This document shows positions 1 through 12,819 of a stretch of 64,000 nt of DNA, piece by piece; positions within the stretch are counted from its first letter, which is position 1, and every line of letters starts with the position of its first letter. The stretch comes from Sinohyriopsis cumingii (lineage: Eukaryota; Mollusca; Bivalvia; Unionida; Unionidae). A program made the translations under genes and the position numbers. Location: NCBI GenBank assembly GCA_028554795.2, contig CM068838.1, positions 129,677,428 through 129,741,427 of the forward strand. Direction: 5' to 3'. Under the pieces are notes generated by a model that saw only the letters and a list, made by a program, of their open reading frames with translations, was not told the origin of the DNA and made no database searches.

Positions 1-219
1 TCTTTGTCACCTATACCAAAAAAAAACAAAAAACAAGCCATTGGGTCTCATCAAAGCTTTGTATACCTATCACCTATACACAACCAAACCGCTGGGTCCT
101 AACACGTCTGCTTCAAGAAATGTTACTAAATTGCATCATGACATCACACATAATCATCTCTTGGGTCTTCAGCTTTCTCTAAGACCTCTTTGAGACAATA
201 AGCACCGACATTCAACAGT

Positions 220-428
220 TTGCCCTTGGGCTAATGAACATTTGTACCCTTGGGCTACAGCACCTCTGTATCCTTAGGATACAGGAGATTTGTACCCTTG
301 GGCTCGTGCTCATTTGTACCCTTGGGCTACAGGACATCTATACCCTTTGGCTACTTTACATTTCTACCCTTGATCACATCTGTACCCATGGGCTACAGGA
401 CATCTGTACTCTTGGGTTACGGCACAAA
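220..428. repeat. Minisatellite, about 33-bp period
   Basis: Imperfect tandem copies of a unit built on CCCTTGGGCTACAG followed by a CATCTGTA-like spacer. The short open frames over it are a product of the repeat and are not genes. Confidence 0.8.
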
Positions 429-616
429 TATTAGTGAGAAGCATAATGTATATTCACAGATATCATATCTTCTTGTCTCTAACTGAACAATGTACAATGT
501 GACCCCCACTATAACACAGTAGTTGGGAGCCATATAACCTAACTGTGTTATAGACCGAACTGTGTGATTAGCAACCAGGTCAGTTAGCTGAAGAAAATGA
601 TGCATGTACCCCAAAA

Positions 617-617
<1 letters not shown>

Positions 618-659
<42 letters not shown>
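618..659. repeat. (GT)n microsatellite
   Basis: About twenty uninterrupted GT dinucleotides. Open frames of alternating Val/Cys or Thr/His on the two strands come only from this repeat. Confidence 0.95.
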
Positions 660-875
660 TTAAGGGTAGGTAATAAATGTGGGCGCAAAAATCCGTGCTT
701 CATTGGCACAGTTATCATCTTAAATTGGTGCATATTAAATGATAAATACACCTGCAATGAAAACATAAGGGCATATATATACCACACTGATGTCTTCTAA
801 TCATCATTTATAGGCAGTAACCTAATTTAGGCCATTTACATGTCACAATTGCAGCCTTATACACCAGTCTATATA

Positions 876-2538
876 CAGTAGTCCCCCTCTTATAAGACCA
901 CCCCTAATGCAGCAGGGAAGTGGCCTTATAATGCGGGTGGCCTTTCTAGAGGGGGATGACAAATGCGAATAGTAAACACATGAAAAAAGTCACACAAGTA
1001 CATTTAATTTTAAATATTTAATATTTTAATTAAAAAATCACATGCATGATGTGAAATAAATGTAAAACAAACTTTGTCATCATTTGCAAAAGAATGCATG
1101 AATAACCAATGATACAGTTTTAAAACTGTCTTTATAATTATGTTACAGTTCACATCACGTCACTTTGTTGGTAATAGTCTAAAAAACAAACCAGTCTCAT
1201 CACATTAAAAATATCCTTGCTGTCATATCCCCTGCATATATCGTTTAGTCTTTTGTTCCAATCTTCGACAACTTTATTATTAACATCAGCTGATTCGCCG
1301 CTAATGACAGAACACTTGATATTGTGTCTCACTTGAAATATGTGCAACCATCCGTTACTTGCGGTAAAGTCGTCATATCCCAGTTCAACTGACAAAATTT
1401 TTGCTTTTTCTTGTCTTTCAAATCAGGATACAAACGTCTCCTGGCTCAAACAATCTTCCTTTCTCCGTCCATTTCACCTTTCCACTTCTGCAGAATTGTT
1501 TCATTATCTTTCACAATATTGTTTATCTGAGTCTTCCCGACGTTAGTTTTCTGCAAGGATCCTCGACGACACCCCCACCCCACCCCCACCCCTGGTCAGT
1601 TGAATTACTTTCACGTTCTCCTCTAAACTGAAAATTTGTATTTTCCTCCATGACATGTTGATCTTTTTGCAGTAAGTTATTCATGTTGCCAACTACAATA
1701 CTGATAAAACAATTTTGTATGCATCTAAACAAATTGCCCTGTGTTTTTAAAGGAAGTGATCTTGTCACGTGATTCGTTAGTCGCAGTCTGGTACCCTATT
1801 GTTTTTATACATTTCTTGAAACTAGGTGAGAAGCCAAAACAGCTTCGATATGTACCATTAACATCACGCAGATCTGACCTCACGGCCGCTAGGATTCGTA
1901 ATTTTGACAATTATTGTCAGTAGTAATAGCCACTGATTACCAAAGTGAACAAGCTCAACATCTTACTAAGGGAAGCCATAAAGGCTATTAAACCATTTTC
2001 CTGCTGACTTTGGTATTGTACATCGATACTGCCACTTCTCAGCTCTTGCTACTGTATTCTTAACAATTATCAGAGTGACTAAACCGGACATCTTATGATA
2101 ACACAGCAATAAGGCTAATTGGATTACATGTACGTACCCTTTTGTATGGATTAAAATTTGAGTCTTTCTCGGTTTTTATGGAATAAATTTGGCTTCTCGT
2201 CAGGCGTAAATGATATAATATTAACTTTAGTGGTAAATGTACTTTACTCAACACTTCTTTCAGTAACGAAAACCTGACATCGGGAAACAGAAATCGGATT
2301 ACTTAACACACGTTATGAATACAATACTGGTTCTGGATACATATTCAAATAAAATGCGGCCGCTTGTGAGGGGTAAATTTTATGATTTTGCACTAATATG
2401 CTGGCCGCTGGTCGCATTAGGCGGGTGGCCTTTCGCGAGGGGTACTTTTGAACACAAACTCGTCGGTGCCAACGGATTCTGGCCGTAAGGAGCGGGTGGC
2501 CGCTGGTCAGGGGGGGCCGTTCAAGAGGGGGACTACTG
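876..2538 (-). mobile_element. pogo/Tigger-like DNA transposon, decayed
   Basis: The ends are perfect inverted repeats reading CAGTAGTCCCCCTCTT inward from both sides. They are flanked by TA at 874-875 and 2539-2540, the target duplication of the Tc1/mariner/pogo superfamily. A transposase remnant lies on the minus strand at 1150-1395. At 1.66 kb the copy is shorter than a full Tigger element and has no intact transposase, so it is non-autonomous. A second, shorter relative lies at 24381-25667. It probably sits downstream of, or within the unseen 3' part of, the minus-strand KH-domain gene. Confidence 0.87.
1150..1395 (-). pseudogene. Tigger transposase fragment (CENP-B-type HTH region)
   Basis: An 81-codon open stretch contains DDFTASNGWLHIFQVRHNI, then SGESADVN, then DICRGYDSKDIFN. 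These match the order in pogo/Tigger and CENP-B proteins: the end of the Tc5-type helix-turn-helix domain (xxFxASxGWLxRFKxRHxI) leading to the first strand of the DDE domain, normally followed by an aspartate (FNADETG). Here the aspartate and the glycine-rich turn are absent after IFN and the frame runs into unrelated residues. The catalytic domain is not recognisable further on. It is a dead transposase inside the terminal-repeat element. Confidence 0.8.
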
Positions 2539-2540
2539 TA

Positions 2541-3730
2541 CTGGAAGTGATGTACTTTTCTCCTTGCCTGTATTCACATAAAAAAAATCTCAGATCAAAC
2601 CTTTGTCCCAAAATATTAACTTTTAATTTTTCCAGTCACATGTTTACTGAAAAATCAGGGGAGCAAATTCTATATAAACATGGCTCAAATAAAAGTGCAT
2701 ATAGGATATTATATGCTTGCAATGGAAGCGACACCATTGCTTGGAAGGAGCCAACCCTGACACAAAATTCTGACAGCTCATGACCTAATAAATATTCCTG
2801 ATTCAAGAGAAGAAACAGTAAACATGTTTTCCATATGGCTGAAATAGACGCATATCATTATTAGGAAAGCAACTCTGGAATCATATATCAATGGAGTGTA
2901 TTCTTAGAAAACATTTCAACTAAGTCTGATTAAAACTGGCTCAGCTATTCTAAAGAAGTTGAAAATGTTTTTTTTCCAGACAGTTGCAAAGAAATCATAC
3001 TGCTGCTTGGGAAGGTGCCATATAATTGTTTTTCTTTTGGATAAAGCATGTCCTTCCACACAACTGATCTGATTCAAACTGGCCCAATCATTCTAGATAT
3101 TAAGTAGAAAAAAGGCTTCCTATCTTGCTGCTAAGAAAGCAAAATTATGAATAGGAACCACCCTGGTCTCATTTTTACACTAATTCTCATAACAAACACT
3201 CTAACTAGTTGATAGAAATTGGCTCAGTTGTTTATCAGAAGTCAAAAATAGATTTTCTATTCAGATGCTATGTAAACCAGTAGCTAGGGTACCACTCTAT
3301 ATGTAACTTTAATGCAGCATGCTACACATTTTTTTTCCACAAGTCTGATCAAAGTTGGGTCAGTAGATGCATAAATAGTAGGAGACCTGCCCTAGTGTCC
3401 TCACAAAAATGGGACTCTCACTAGAAACATAGCAATAAAATCATTTTAACAATACCAAGAATCAATGGTCATCCTAATTTCCCCTGGCAAATTTTCTACA
3501 AAACTGTCACATTTATAGCAGTCATATGCTTCCCACGGTCAGAAGTCATGTGTTTCCTAACCAAATGGTTTATTGCTGCTTTAAGCGGTCATTGGAGTGC
3601 ATCTACACTGACTGCTAAGTCTATGCAGACATGACTTTTGCTTCACGAGGAAGGCATTATTTCAATACAGGAAAATCATGTGAATTGATGTGCAGTCGTT
3701 TTTATCTTCAGGAAATAATAGTAAGTGAAA
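2541..3730. other. No gene seen; AT-rich
   Basis: AT-rich unique-looking DNA without a supported exon on either strand. It contains loose repeats of phrases such as CAAGTCTGAT...AACTGG(C)TCAG spaced tens of bases apart, suggesting a very old tandem array. Confidence 0.4.
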
Positions 3731-3732
3731 GG

Positions 3733-4250
3733 TGACAATATGTCAAATCTGAAAGTGAGGTAGTTTTTATCATTAGAGTAAATATGTCAAATCTGAAAGT
3801 GTGGCAGTTTTTATCACTAGAGTCAATATGTCAAATCTAAAAGTGTGGCAGTTTTTATCATAGAATCAATATGTCAAATATGAAAGTGTGGCAGTTTTTA
3901 TAATTAAGAGTCAACATGTCAAATCTGAAAGTGTGGCAGTTTTTATAATTAGAGTCAACATGTCAAATCTGAAATGTGGCAGTTTTTATCATTAGAGTAA
4001 ATATGTCAAATCTGAAAGTGTGGCAGTTTTTATCACTAGAGCCAATATGTCAAATCTAAAAGTGTGGCAGTTTTTATCATAGAATCAACATGTCAAATCT
4101 GAAAGTGTGGCAGTTTTTATCATAGAGTAAATATGTCAAATTTGAAAGTGTGGCAGTTTTTATAATTAGAGTCAACATGTCAAATCTGAAATGTCGCAGT
4201 TTTTATCATAGAGTCAATATGTCAAATCTGAAAGTGTGGTAGTTTCTCTC
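3733..4250. repeat. Minisatellite, about 46-bp period
   Basis: Around eleven copies of a unit containing ATGTCAAATCTGAAAGTG and GGCAGTTTTTATCAT, with small indels between copies. It is followed by unique DNA with no gene and an (ATA)n-rich tract near 4870-4945. Confidence 0.9.
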
Positions 4251-4869
4251 ATTAGTTTTGCCTGTCACCCGACCCATCTTAGTGATTTAGTTTTTATCAT
4301 TAGAGGTTTGAATTCATTTGCTGATGATGAACAAAGTAGTCATGATGTCGCAGCAGAAATGGAAGTTTCCCTTGTGCCAGTGTGACAGGTATACTTCTAT
4401 TATCATGTATTTACCTGTGAATTAGAGCTATCTCTAAAGAAAAAGAGTTCACTTTTAATAAGAGATACAGTTATGTCAATTTCATTACAGTCAGGGGACA
4501 TCATGTCTAAAATCTTGTCTGAAAAAGCAGGTCTCAGTTCATGTGTCACAAAGAATAGCAATATACAGCTTCATTTGATTCCCCAGCCATCATAGGCCTC
4601 TGACTTAGATCGATGATCCATTGCTCTTGGCATGTTTACCAATTTACTAATCCAGATATTATTTTTAAAGCAAGAACAGATCTTTCTAAGCTTAATTTAA
4701 ACAAGCTTGCTATTCAAAAAGCCTGTCCTGTTTTGTAAGTTAGTAGTGAAATCAGTGTTTTGTAACAAGTGAGAATGATACAAAAATCGTGTGTGGAACA
4801 TGCATCTGGAAGAGAACAATATATACACATATTTTATGATTTTGTTGAATAGTGCACATAAAAAGAATC

Positions 4870-4945
4870 TATAATAATAATATTAATAATAACAATAGTA
4901 ATACTAATAATAATTATAATGATAATAATGATAATGATATTCAGT
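4870..4945. repeat. AAT-rich simple repeat
   Basis: A run of imperfect AATAATAAT/ATGATAAT units. Low complexity, no coding signal. Confidence 0.8.
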
Positions 4946-5167
4946 GAATGGTATTTGTTCAAAAACCAATTCTGAAGGAAGAACCTCTTACAGAGGTCAC
5001 CTGTTTATGAAAGCCAGTTTAGCTTTTTCCCATGGGTGTTCAAAGCAATATTCAAGGAATGAATTTACTGTAAAATTTTGTGCTTAAGATGGGTGGATGT
5101 TACAAACTTAGTTCCAGTTTTTGCTCAATAATGAATATTAGATAATAGTCCTTTCACAGATTCATAC

Positions 5168-5222
5168 CTGCATTTTCTGCCCTGGAACAAAACCATCTAA
5201 ATGGCTAGGTCCAGCTGCCCCT
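5168..5222 (-). CDS. Candidate exon 7 (sixth coding exon) of KH-domain gene
   Basis: On the minus strand a polypyrimidine tract and ACAG precede this 55-base exon, and GTATGA follows it. It continues the frame from the exon at 6022-6058 (phase 2 in, phase 0 out) and reads GAAGPSHLDGFVPGQKMQ. The consistent phase across four small neighbouring exons is the main support. The next coding exon, to the left, was not found. Confidence 0.6.
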
Positions 5223-5539
5223 CTGTAAAAAAGCAAAATTATTTTAAACACGTTCTTCACCCTCAATTATACTGGTTGTGCTAAATGTGATGGAACCATA
5301 GATTCTTAGTATACCGTACACTGTTTGTCTCTTTATACAGTATGTATGATCTTATCATTGTCAGGAAAATCAATTAAACCTGAGCATAATCGCTGTACTG
5401 GAATTTCTTGACTTGTGTTTCTGTCATATTACATAACAATATAATTTTAATCTTTCCATCCATCTCTTCATATACAGGTATAATGTTAAAAAAGCATTTT
5501 GAGATGCGCTACATTTAATATGGTTTGAAAACTTCAAAG

Positions 5540-5770
5540 TGCCAAACACCAATTAAGGCAAATCTGATTAGGAATCTTTTTATTCAATCATACATAATGC
5601 CAAACACCAATTAAGGCAAATCTTGTTAGGAATCTTTTCAATCAATCATACAAAATGCCAAACACCAATCAAGGTAAATCTGATTAGGAATCTTTTCAAT
5701 CAATCATAAAAAGTGCCAAACATTAAGGCAAATCAGATTAGGAATCTTTTTAATCAATCATACAAAGTTA
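5540..5770. repeat. Four copies of a 58-bp tandem unit
   Basis: The phrase GCCAAACACCAATTAAGG recurs at close to 58-base spacing, each time followed by GATTAGGAATCTTTT and CAATCATA. The array is clean and short and lies in an intron of the minus-strand gene. Confidence 0.92.
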
Positions 5771-6021
5771 GCCCTATTCACCCAACTTCTCAACTTGAGT
5801 GTACACTTGAACTCAACATTTGATGTTTGATAATAAACAAAATGATTTATACACAAGAGATTGAAAACTGCAATGTGTTTAGCTTATTATTGCTGTTCAA
5901 AATGTAAAGTTTTAAATGCATGCATATCAAATATGATGCAATGCAAAGAAAATATTTATTTTTTTTGGTCTCCAAGTTTAAGTTTTCTCAGTTTAAGGAT
6001 TTTGCATAGGTGGTGACTCAC

Positions 6022-6058
6022 CCTTCATTTCTGCCTTTTATCCCAGTACTGGCACTAG
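6022..6058 (-). CDS. Candidate exon 6 (fifth coding exon) of KH-domain gene
   Basis: 37 bases on the minus strand bounded by TTATTTGCAG and a consensus GTGAGT donor. Entering in phase 1 it reads SASTGIKGRNE and leaves in phase 2, which fits the next exon at 5168-5222 exactly. Short and low-complexity, so the evidence is splice-site quality and phase agreement. Confidence 0.6.
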
Positions 6059-6251
6059 CTGCAAATAAATGTAAGAGAAACTTTAAATTATATGTTTGTA
6101 GAATGCATATGACATGAATGGAGGCACACAAATAAAGTTCACAAAGTCAGAAAACCTAATAGCACTTGCACAGATCACTGAAGTGGCAAAAAGAACGAAA
6201 AATATAATCAGGTCATCTACACAAAGCATAAACATGTGTACCAAACCTCAC

Positions 6252-6284
6252 TTGCCTCGGTCCAAGGCTTTGACTGAAATGTGC
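6252..6284 (-). CDS. Candidate exon 5 (fourth coding exon) of KH-domain gene
   Basis: A 33-base exon on the minus strand after CTCTTTTTACAG and before GTGAGG. In phase it reads TFQSKPWTEA. A GC-AG splice three codons earlier is an alternative, since the sequence GAG|GCAAGT also occurs there. Confidence 0.5.
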
Positions 6285-6289
6285 CTGTA

Positions 6290-8030
6290 AAAAGAGTTGT
6301 AAAATATATATAAAAATGAAAAAACTGGTTTAAAGAAAGGAAAATAAAACCAGATCATGAAAATAATGCATACAAAAAAAAAAAAAAATTCCATTTCCTG
6401 TGTGTGTGTGTACTGTATTGCAATGCACACACATACGTTTTAGTGTGCAGTAAACCAATTTACTGCCGTATTTACAGTGATACATACTACAGTACTGGCA
6501 CTTCAATGGTTTCCATCAGTAAGGAATACACAGAGATTCCGAAATAACCTTGTTACTGATTCAATTATGTCAACAGCATTTTTCATAACAAATAATTCCA
6601 TAAATTACTACTACATGTATATTCTTTAAAAAATATTTGTATTTGTCAAGAATCGATTTACAATATCACAAATACATATCTATGAACCTTTAATCTGATC
6701 TGATACTTGTATAATATGCAAACATGGCAACCAAATGGAATATCATTAAAGATATTCATGCCAAATCCAACTTTTGCCAAAAAAATTGAATAAAATAAAA
6801 TCTTTTACAAATGTATTTGCTAGCATATGATACTGTGCTAAGTACATGTATTCCTTTGTTAGACCAAGAATCTTTCTAGGATTTTCAGAGAGCATTTGTT
6901 TGCTGCTTGAAACTAATGTAAATTTTCTGGCCCACTAAATAATTTTTTGTTTGTTGAGTCAATGTATTTTTGTTTACTTGCTGTCTCCGAGAAGCACCTT
7001 GTTTCAGGAGTTAGCATCCCACTTAAAGATTCCTTGCCTGTTATATCAATAGTGCAGCTAGGAAACTGGGGGCTTCATTGTCAACACAACCTATTTTATT
7101 AACAAGCCTCATAATGTCAACACAATGCTTTTGCAGGATGTCAGCAAAAATGTAATCATTCTACTGTATGTATATTTTTAGATTACAACTTATCCAATAG
7201 TTAACATAGCAAATTCATCTACTGTATGCTTAACGTGCTTACCACTTGGGGAGGGGGTTGATTTTCATTCAAGCAGAGATAGTTTATTTTTTCTCAGGAT
7301 AATAATGTTTTTTAGACAATATCAATTATCATGGATATAATATGGTGTTATTTTGCTAAAATCAGAGTGAGATAGTTTGTTTTGTCAAGTTATTTGATAA
7401 CCGTATATGTATATTAAATTAAACAGGATCCTGCACCAACAAATTAAACTGTTGGTCCCTAAACTAGTTATGGTATACTGTAGCAAGTATCATGGCATGC
7501 TCAGAAATACAGCTGTATAGCAGAGTACAAAATTTGTTGCAGTATCCAGCTCTAGCATGTATGAATGTACCAAACCAAAGCCAGATTGCAAGAGGTGGGA
7601 GCATTAAAAAAAGACAACCAAATCAATGCTGTGCAACTATATACTGATGTACTGATTTATTCTTTTACAAGTCAACTAATTTGACAGATCCAGCCATGTG
7701 GCTATGAAACATGTCAAATTAAATCATCAACTTACTTATTATGATACTGTCTAGAGTTAAATGTAATAAAATCAGAGAGATCAGCCATTTAAAAAAAAAC
7801 ACAGCTATGTAATATCAATGTATTAAAAAAGATGCGGGTGAGTTAGAGTAAGCTGATATTTAAATCATTTCTAAACTCAACATCATATAAGGCAAAATAA
7901 AATAGTACATTCTGTCTGAACCACAAAAATATTTTTTTTACCCTAATTTTGTTTTCAACATAACCAGAACCACATACGGTTTTATTTGGCCTAATTAGGG
8001 ACAACGGAGCTCTAGATCAAAATGATCCTG
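6290..8030. other. Intron sequence, nothing recognised
   Basis: AT-rich DNA between two candidate exons of the minus-strand gene, with a poly-A/T tract near 6374 and a short GT run at 6402. No exon, RNA gene or element end was recognised. Confidence 0.4.
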
Positions 8031-8035
8031 GACTC

Positions 8036-9110
8036 GATTATGATCAGAGCTCTTGATAATAAGATCTGTGGACTGTGCTATGATTAGAGGTCTAGAAAAG
8101 AACATCTGTGGACTGTGCAATTATTAGATGTCTTGATAATAAGAAGTGTGGACTGTGCAATGATTAGAGGTCTGGATAATAAGAACTGTGTGCTGTGCAA
8201 TGATTAGAGGTCTTGATAATAAGTACTGTGGACTGTGCAATGATTAGAGGTCTTGAAAATAAGAACTGTGGACTGCAATGATCAGAGGTCTTGATAACAA
8301 GAACTGTGGACTGTGCAATGATTAGAGGTCTTGATAATAAGTACTGTGGACTATGCAATGATTTGAGGTCTTGATAATAAGAACTGTGGACTGTGCAATG
8401 ATTAGAGGTCTTGATAATAAGAAATGTGGACTGTTCAATGATTACAGGTCTTGATAATAAGAACTGTGGGCTGCAATGATTAGAGGTCTTGATAATAAGA
8501 ACTGTGGACTGTGCAATGATTAGAGGTCTGGATAATAAGAATTGTGGACTGCTATGATTAGAGGTCTAGAAAAGAACAACTGTGGACTGTGCAATTATTA
8601 GAGGTCTTGATAATAAGAACTGTGTGCTGTGCAATGATTAGAGGTCTTGATAATAAGTACTGTGGACTGTGCAATGATTAGAGGTCTTGATAATAAGAAC
8701 TGTGGACTGCAATGATTAGAGGTCTTGATAATAAGTACTGTGGACTGTGCAATGATTATAGGTCTTGATAATAAGAACTGTGGACTGTTCAATGATTAGA
8801 GGTCTTGATAAGAACTGTGGACTGTGCAATGATTAGAGGTTTTAATAATAAGAATTGTGGACTGTGTTATGATCAGAGCTATGGATCAAACAACTGGATT
8901 GTCCCATAATTGGAGCTCAAAATCATAATGATTCTGGACTCAGTTATGATCAGAGCTCTTGATAATAAAAACTGCAGACTGTGCTATGATTAGAGGTCTA
9001 TATAAGAAATGTGGACTGTACAATGATTAGAGGTTTTGACAATATGAACTGTAGACTATCCAATGATTAGAGGTCTTGATAATAAGAACTGTGGATTGTG
9101 CAATGATTAA
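8036..9110. repeat. Large minisatellite, 36-40 bp period
   Basis: More than 25 copies of a unit reading GATTAGAGGTCTTGATAATA then AGAACTGTGGACTGTGCAAT. Many units lose 3-5 bases (TGTGC shortened to TGC), giving mixed period lengths. Blocks repeat in the same order, for example near 8070-8300 and 8560-8760, which indicates multi-unit duplication. Its open frames are repeat artefacts. Confidence 0.95.
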
Positions 9111-9809
9111 ACCTAGCATGGAAGAAAACACTTCTGTGCAAGGTCAAACACTTGTCTAAGTATGGCTATCAGTTAATCATCAGTGAATCTTGATTTTGCA
9201 ACTGTTAAGCAAGTAAAAAGTGACCTCTGGAATCCTTTTGGTTTAAAAAGTAACCAAATACTTAAGCAAATCCGGTGCTTTGAAAGTGTAAAACATTCTT
9301 GAGGGACTACTAATCTCATAATGCATGTGTTGCCACCATCAATCAGTAAATATTGGCTCCAGTTCATTTGCTATGTCTTGTTCACCTGTGTTGGAACCAC
9401 TCTCAAAACGTTGGCTTACAAGTCAACAGGCAGTAAACATTACCTGAAGCCATTCAATCACATGCAGTATACAAAAGAACATCACAAAGAACAGATACTA
9501 TTACAAGTGAATTTGCTAACTTCATTGTACAAGACCACAAGCCTTTAAGTGTTGCCGCAAACAATGGATTCATTAAAATGCTCACACCATTAAATGCGAG
9601 GCATTGGATATGGAGCAGGCATATTTTTCCACTTGTACAATTTAGCATTGGGCAGCAAGATGTATTGATACATTTTGCTACACAATAAATCTATAATGCA
9701 AATTATGGCAAAATGATTTTAGCTGACAACATTCTCACCTGTCAGTAAAGTAACTAGTAATGATGTGCATTAGTTAAGATAAATTAAATACCTGGTATTT
9801 CATTCAAAC

Positions 9810-9867
9810 CTGCTGATGCTTTCTTCTGCTCTTCAGCTGCTTTTTTCATTTCCTCATATTCTCTCCT
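9810..9867 (-). CDS. Candidate exon 4 (third coding exon) of KH-domain gene
   Basis: 58 bases on the minus strand, after CTTTTCAG and before GTTTGA. It reads RREYEEMKKAAEEQKKASA in phase 0, a charged helix that continues naturally from the Lys/Arg-rich end of the KH exon (22359-22900, phase 0 out). It leaves in phase 1 as the next small exon requires. Confidence 0.65.
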
Positions 9868-10318
9868 CTGAAAAGAAATGTAGTCAGATTTAGTTCTTCA
9901 ATCTTGGTTCTAATACATTAATTGAATCCACAATATATTTTCAAAAGAAAATGTGATGACTACATGTCTTGATCATTTAATCTAGATTTGCATTTCTAAT
10001 GAATACTCTCATATATAATACTTCTAACATTTATGATAGAATCAAAAGTTTGTTCTATGTCAGTTTCTCAGTTTTCTACAATAGAAATGTAGTTGTAAAC
10101 TACATTTCACAATCCAACAAAAGCTCTGGGCAAGGGGCTGAAGGCTTTGTGTGATATGAACAAGTAGGTAGGTCGGTAAATATGCATGTATTTGGTGTAA
10201 TTGCACATAGCATAATCTTGGCTATACAGAGCTGAGTAAGTGTAATATCTCTCAAAAGGTATACAAAGAAAAAGACAAAGAAGGATAAAATCCCTCAGAT
10301 ACAAATTCTCATATAACT

Positions 10319-10456
10319 CTATTCTTTTAAAAAATCCAAGACATTCTCAACAATAACATCATCATGGTATTCATCCCAAAGCAAAAAGGCTGCTTCCATT
10401 TCTTGCCTCCTCCAGCATAGAGAATGGTACATCTCACCTATTCTACATCTCTGAGC
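10319..10456 (-). CDS. Possible alternative terminal exon of the KH-domain gene
   Basis: After an acceptor-like CCCCTGCAG on the minus strand, an open frame in phase 0 reads AQRCRIGEMYHSLCW and continues to VLDFLKE and a stop. It has protein-like composition and its phase would fit directly onto the KH exon, so it could be an alternative last exon. No polyadenylation signal was checked closely and the recognised exon at 9810-9867 fits the same upstream exon equally well. It could also be chance. Confidence 0.3.
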   Translation of the reverse strand, partial: AQRCRIGEMYHSLCWRRQEMEAAFLLWDEYHDDVIVENVLDFLKE

Positions 10457-11430
10457 CTGCAGGGGAAGTGCCATATAAAATGAATAACTTAGAAAAAATG
10501 GTACCATAACAGGGGAGGTGTCATATAGAATGAGTATATTATTAATTTAGAAAAGATGGTACCATGCTAATTAAATGCACAGCTATTCATTTGTACATAA
10601 AACGTGTTCTAGAGATCAACTGTTTCAACTGCATCTTTGCACTGATTTATCCCAATGTATCTAACATGAAAAACATTTACACAAAACTTTAACAATGCCA
10701 CCAAAGCCACTGTCAAAAAAGTGTCAAAAATCATAAAATGATTATATTTTCTCAGATATGTCTGGCAAAAATGATGAATCACCTCTTTCATGCAACATGT
10801 AACCATAGTCATGTGACCTGTAAGTCAAATTCAACCTTGGGTGACCTGATTACAAAGACTCAAAGTTGACAAGTTATTTTTGCTTACATTTGCCTCTAAT
10901 GACTAAAATAATGTTCAAAGTTCTTACTTGATACATATGAAAATTTGCTCACTCATCCTAAATCATCTCTATCATTCACGGTTCCCACTGTGACATAATT
11001 TAGTACAATCATTAAAACCTGTCATCTCTGGAATTTTCAACATGATAGACAAATACTGATGTAGATGTTTCTAAGCATTAAATTTTTCAAATTTTTTAAT
11101 CATGCTCATCAAAGATGAACAAATAAACATTAATCGCCAAACACCTAAACGTTGTTTGGTGAAATAATGCCAATATGGCAGCCATCAAATAGTAGTAATA
11201 GCATGATTATCAAGAGAATATTGTTGCAGCCATGTTAGCAATGAGATCGGCACCATTTTCATTTACAACTATGATATAACCATTCATTCTAAAGAAAGTG
11301 CTAGCAAGATTTTTTAAGATGGCCACCATGGCAGACATACATAAAGTCAGAATGGCACCATGTTATTATTGTATGCAGTGCGTGCTCAGCCATTTAGCAG
11401 AGCCTGCAGTCCACTGGGGAAGTCTGTCAG

Positions 11431-12395
11431 TTGTTGCAATTTCTCCTGAATTTATATTCATGTTGACATTTGATTGTCACTAAAACACTCCTAATACTAG
11501 TCGGATAAATCAGACCCCAAAATCTTTTTTGATCCTGATGGAAGACAAGTTGTCTAGAAAAAACCCTTATATATACTGATATATCAGCCAATGAGGAGTG
11601 GTGATAACAACCACTGTAGTGGTCATATTGGCCATCAGATTGGTTTTCAAACCAGACATTATAATAAGTATATTGGTGAAAACCAGACGGCTATATGACC
11701 ATCCAAGCAGGAGTAATGATCAAATGATTTTCAAAATGGCCACTGTGGCAGTCTTATTAGACATCAAAACGGCATGGCCATCCATTCCATATAACCAGCT
11801 GTTTTTCAGAGGCCACAATGGCAATATCTTCAGTTAAGACCAACTACATAGTGGAATTAGGATAGTCCAATAAATAAAACCTCCAAATCTGTGTGTTGAT
11901 AATGATGGACAATCTGTGGGTATGACATCACCTGTTCATTAAAATGTGCAAATTTTTTGCATGCAAATCTTTCTGGAACACATCTGCATACAGTTTAGAA
12001 AGCGTAACATTATTTGGTAACAGCCACATCTAGCATGACATTCAAAATGCCCACTGGACATAGGGTTGTGCTATTCCACAAATTAACAAGTCATCAAACA
12101 TAGGATCTGATCCAAAAATATTATGTACATATCACCAAAAGAACACTTCAACCAATGGGAACTCAAGAGATGCGAGAAATACAGGTTTCTAAAATGTACA
12201 CCGATATGCTGCAGGCAGATCTGTCAACAAACATTTCCTCGATTTTATAAAAAGGTGCTATCATACCCATAAATTGTTTTCCACCAGGATCAGAAAAAAG
12301 ATTTAGAGGTCTCATTTATTTGACTAGTACTAAGAGTGTTTTAGTGACAATCAAAATCAACATCTCAATTCAGGAGAATAAGCAACAACATTTTA
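11431..12395. repeat. Fold-back region with two inverted arms
   Basis: Sequence at about 11440-11545 (TTGATTGTCACTAAAACACT and following ACTAGT...AAATCTTTTTTGATCCTG) returns as its reverse complement at about 12275-12390. The arms are around 100 bases and perhaps 80-85% alike by eye. The space between holds further degenerate copies of GGCCAT/ATGGC phrases. It could be a decayed fold-back transposon; no target duplication was defined. Confidence 0.55.
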
Positions 12396-12819
12396 AAAGT
12401 AGCTACCATTGCTATGGAACTAAATTTCTGATCAGCACCATTTTTAATTAGAACCATCTAGTAACCTCATGATCTGAATTATTTATTATATCTGTGACTG
12501 ATTTAATAATAAAAAAATTCTTCCAAAGAACAAAATTGCATGGTTGTTTTTTTCTCCTCCCTTTTACCAATTCCACTTTGGATCACACAATATGTCCTTG
12601 CCTTTTATGACCTAACAGAGACCAAACTTTTTATATGTCGCTCAGACTATTAGTTATTAAAAATTTGTAGGGTATCTACAACATACACTATGTAGTAGAA
12701 TTTTTATGATTGTTAGGACGTAGCAAAATGTTACTTGTTTTGATTTGGCCCAACTGCACAGGTGGCTAACACATTATTGGCATTTTTTATTGTCCATTAG
12801 TACAACTAGACTAAATCTG

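Noticed and set aside
584-800. Cys/Val-rich and Thr/His-rich open frames on both strands
   Set aside because: Produced by the (GT)n microsatellite.
8164-8792. Open frames of 64 codons with repeating SPQFLLSRPLIIAQ-like text
   Set aside because: They lie wholly in the 36-40 bp minisatellite; the protein repeat mirrors the DNA repeat.
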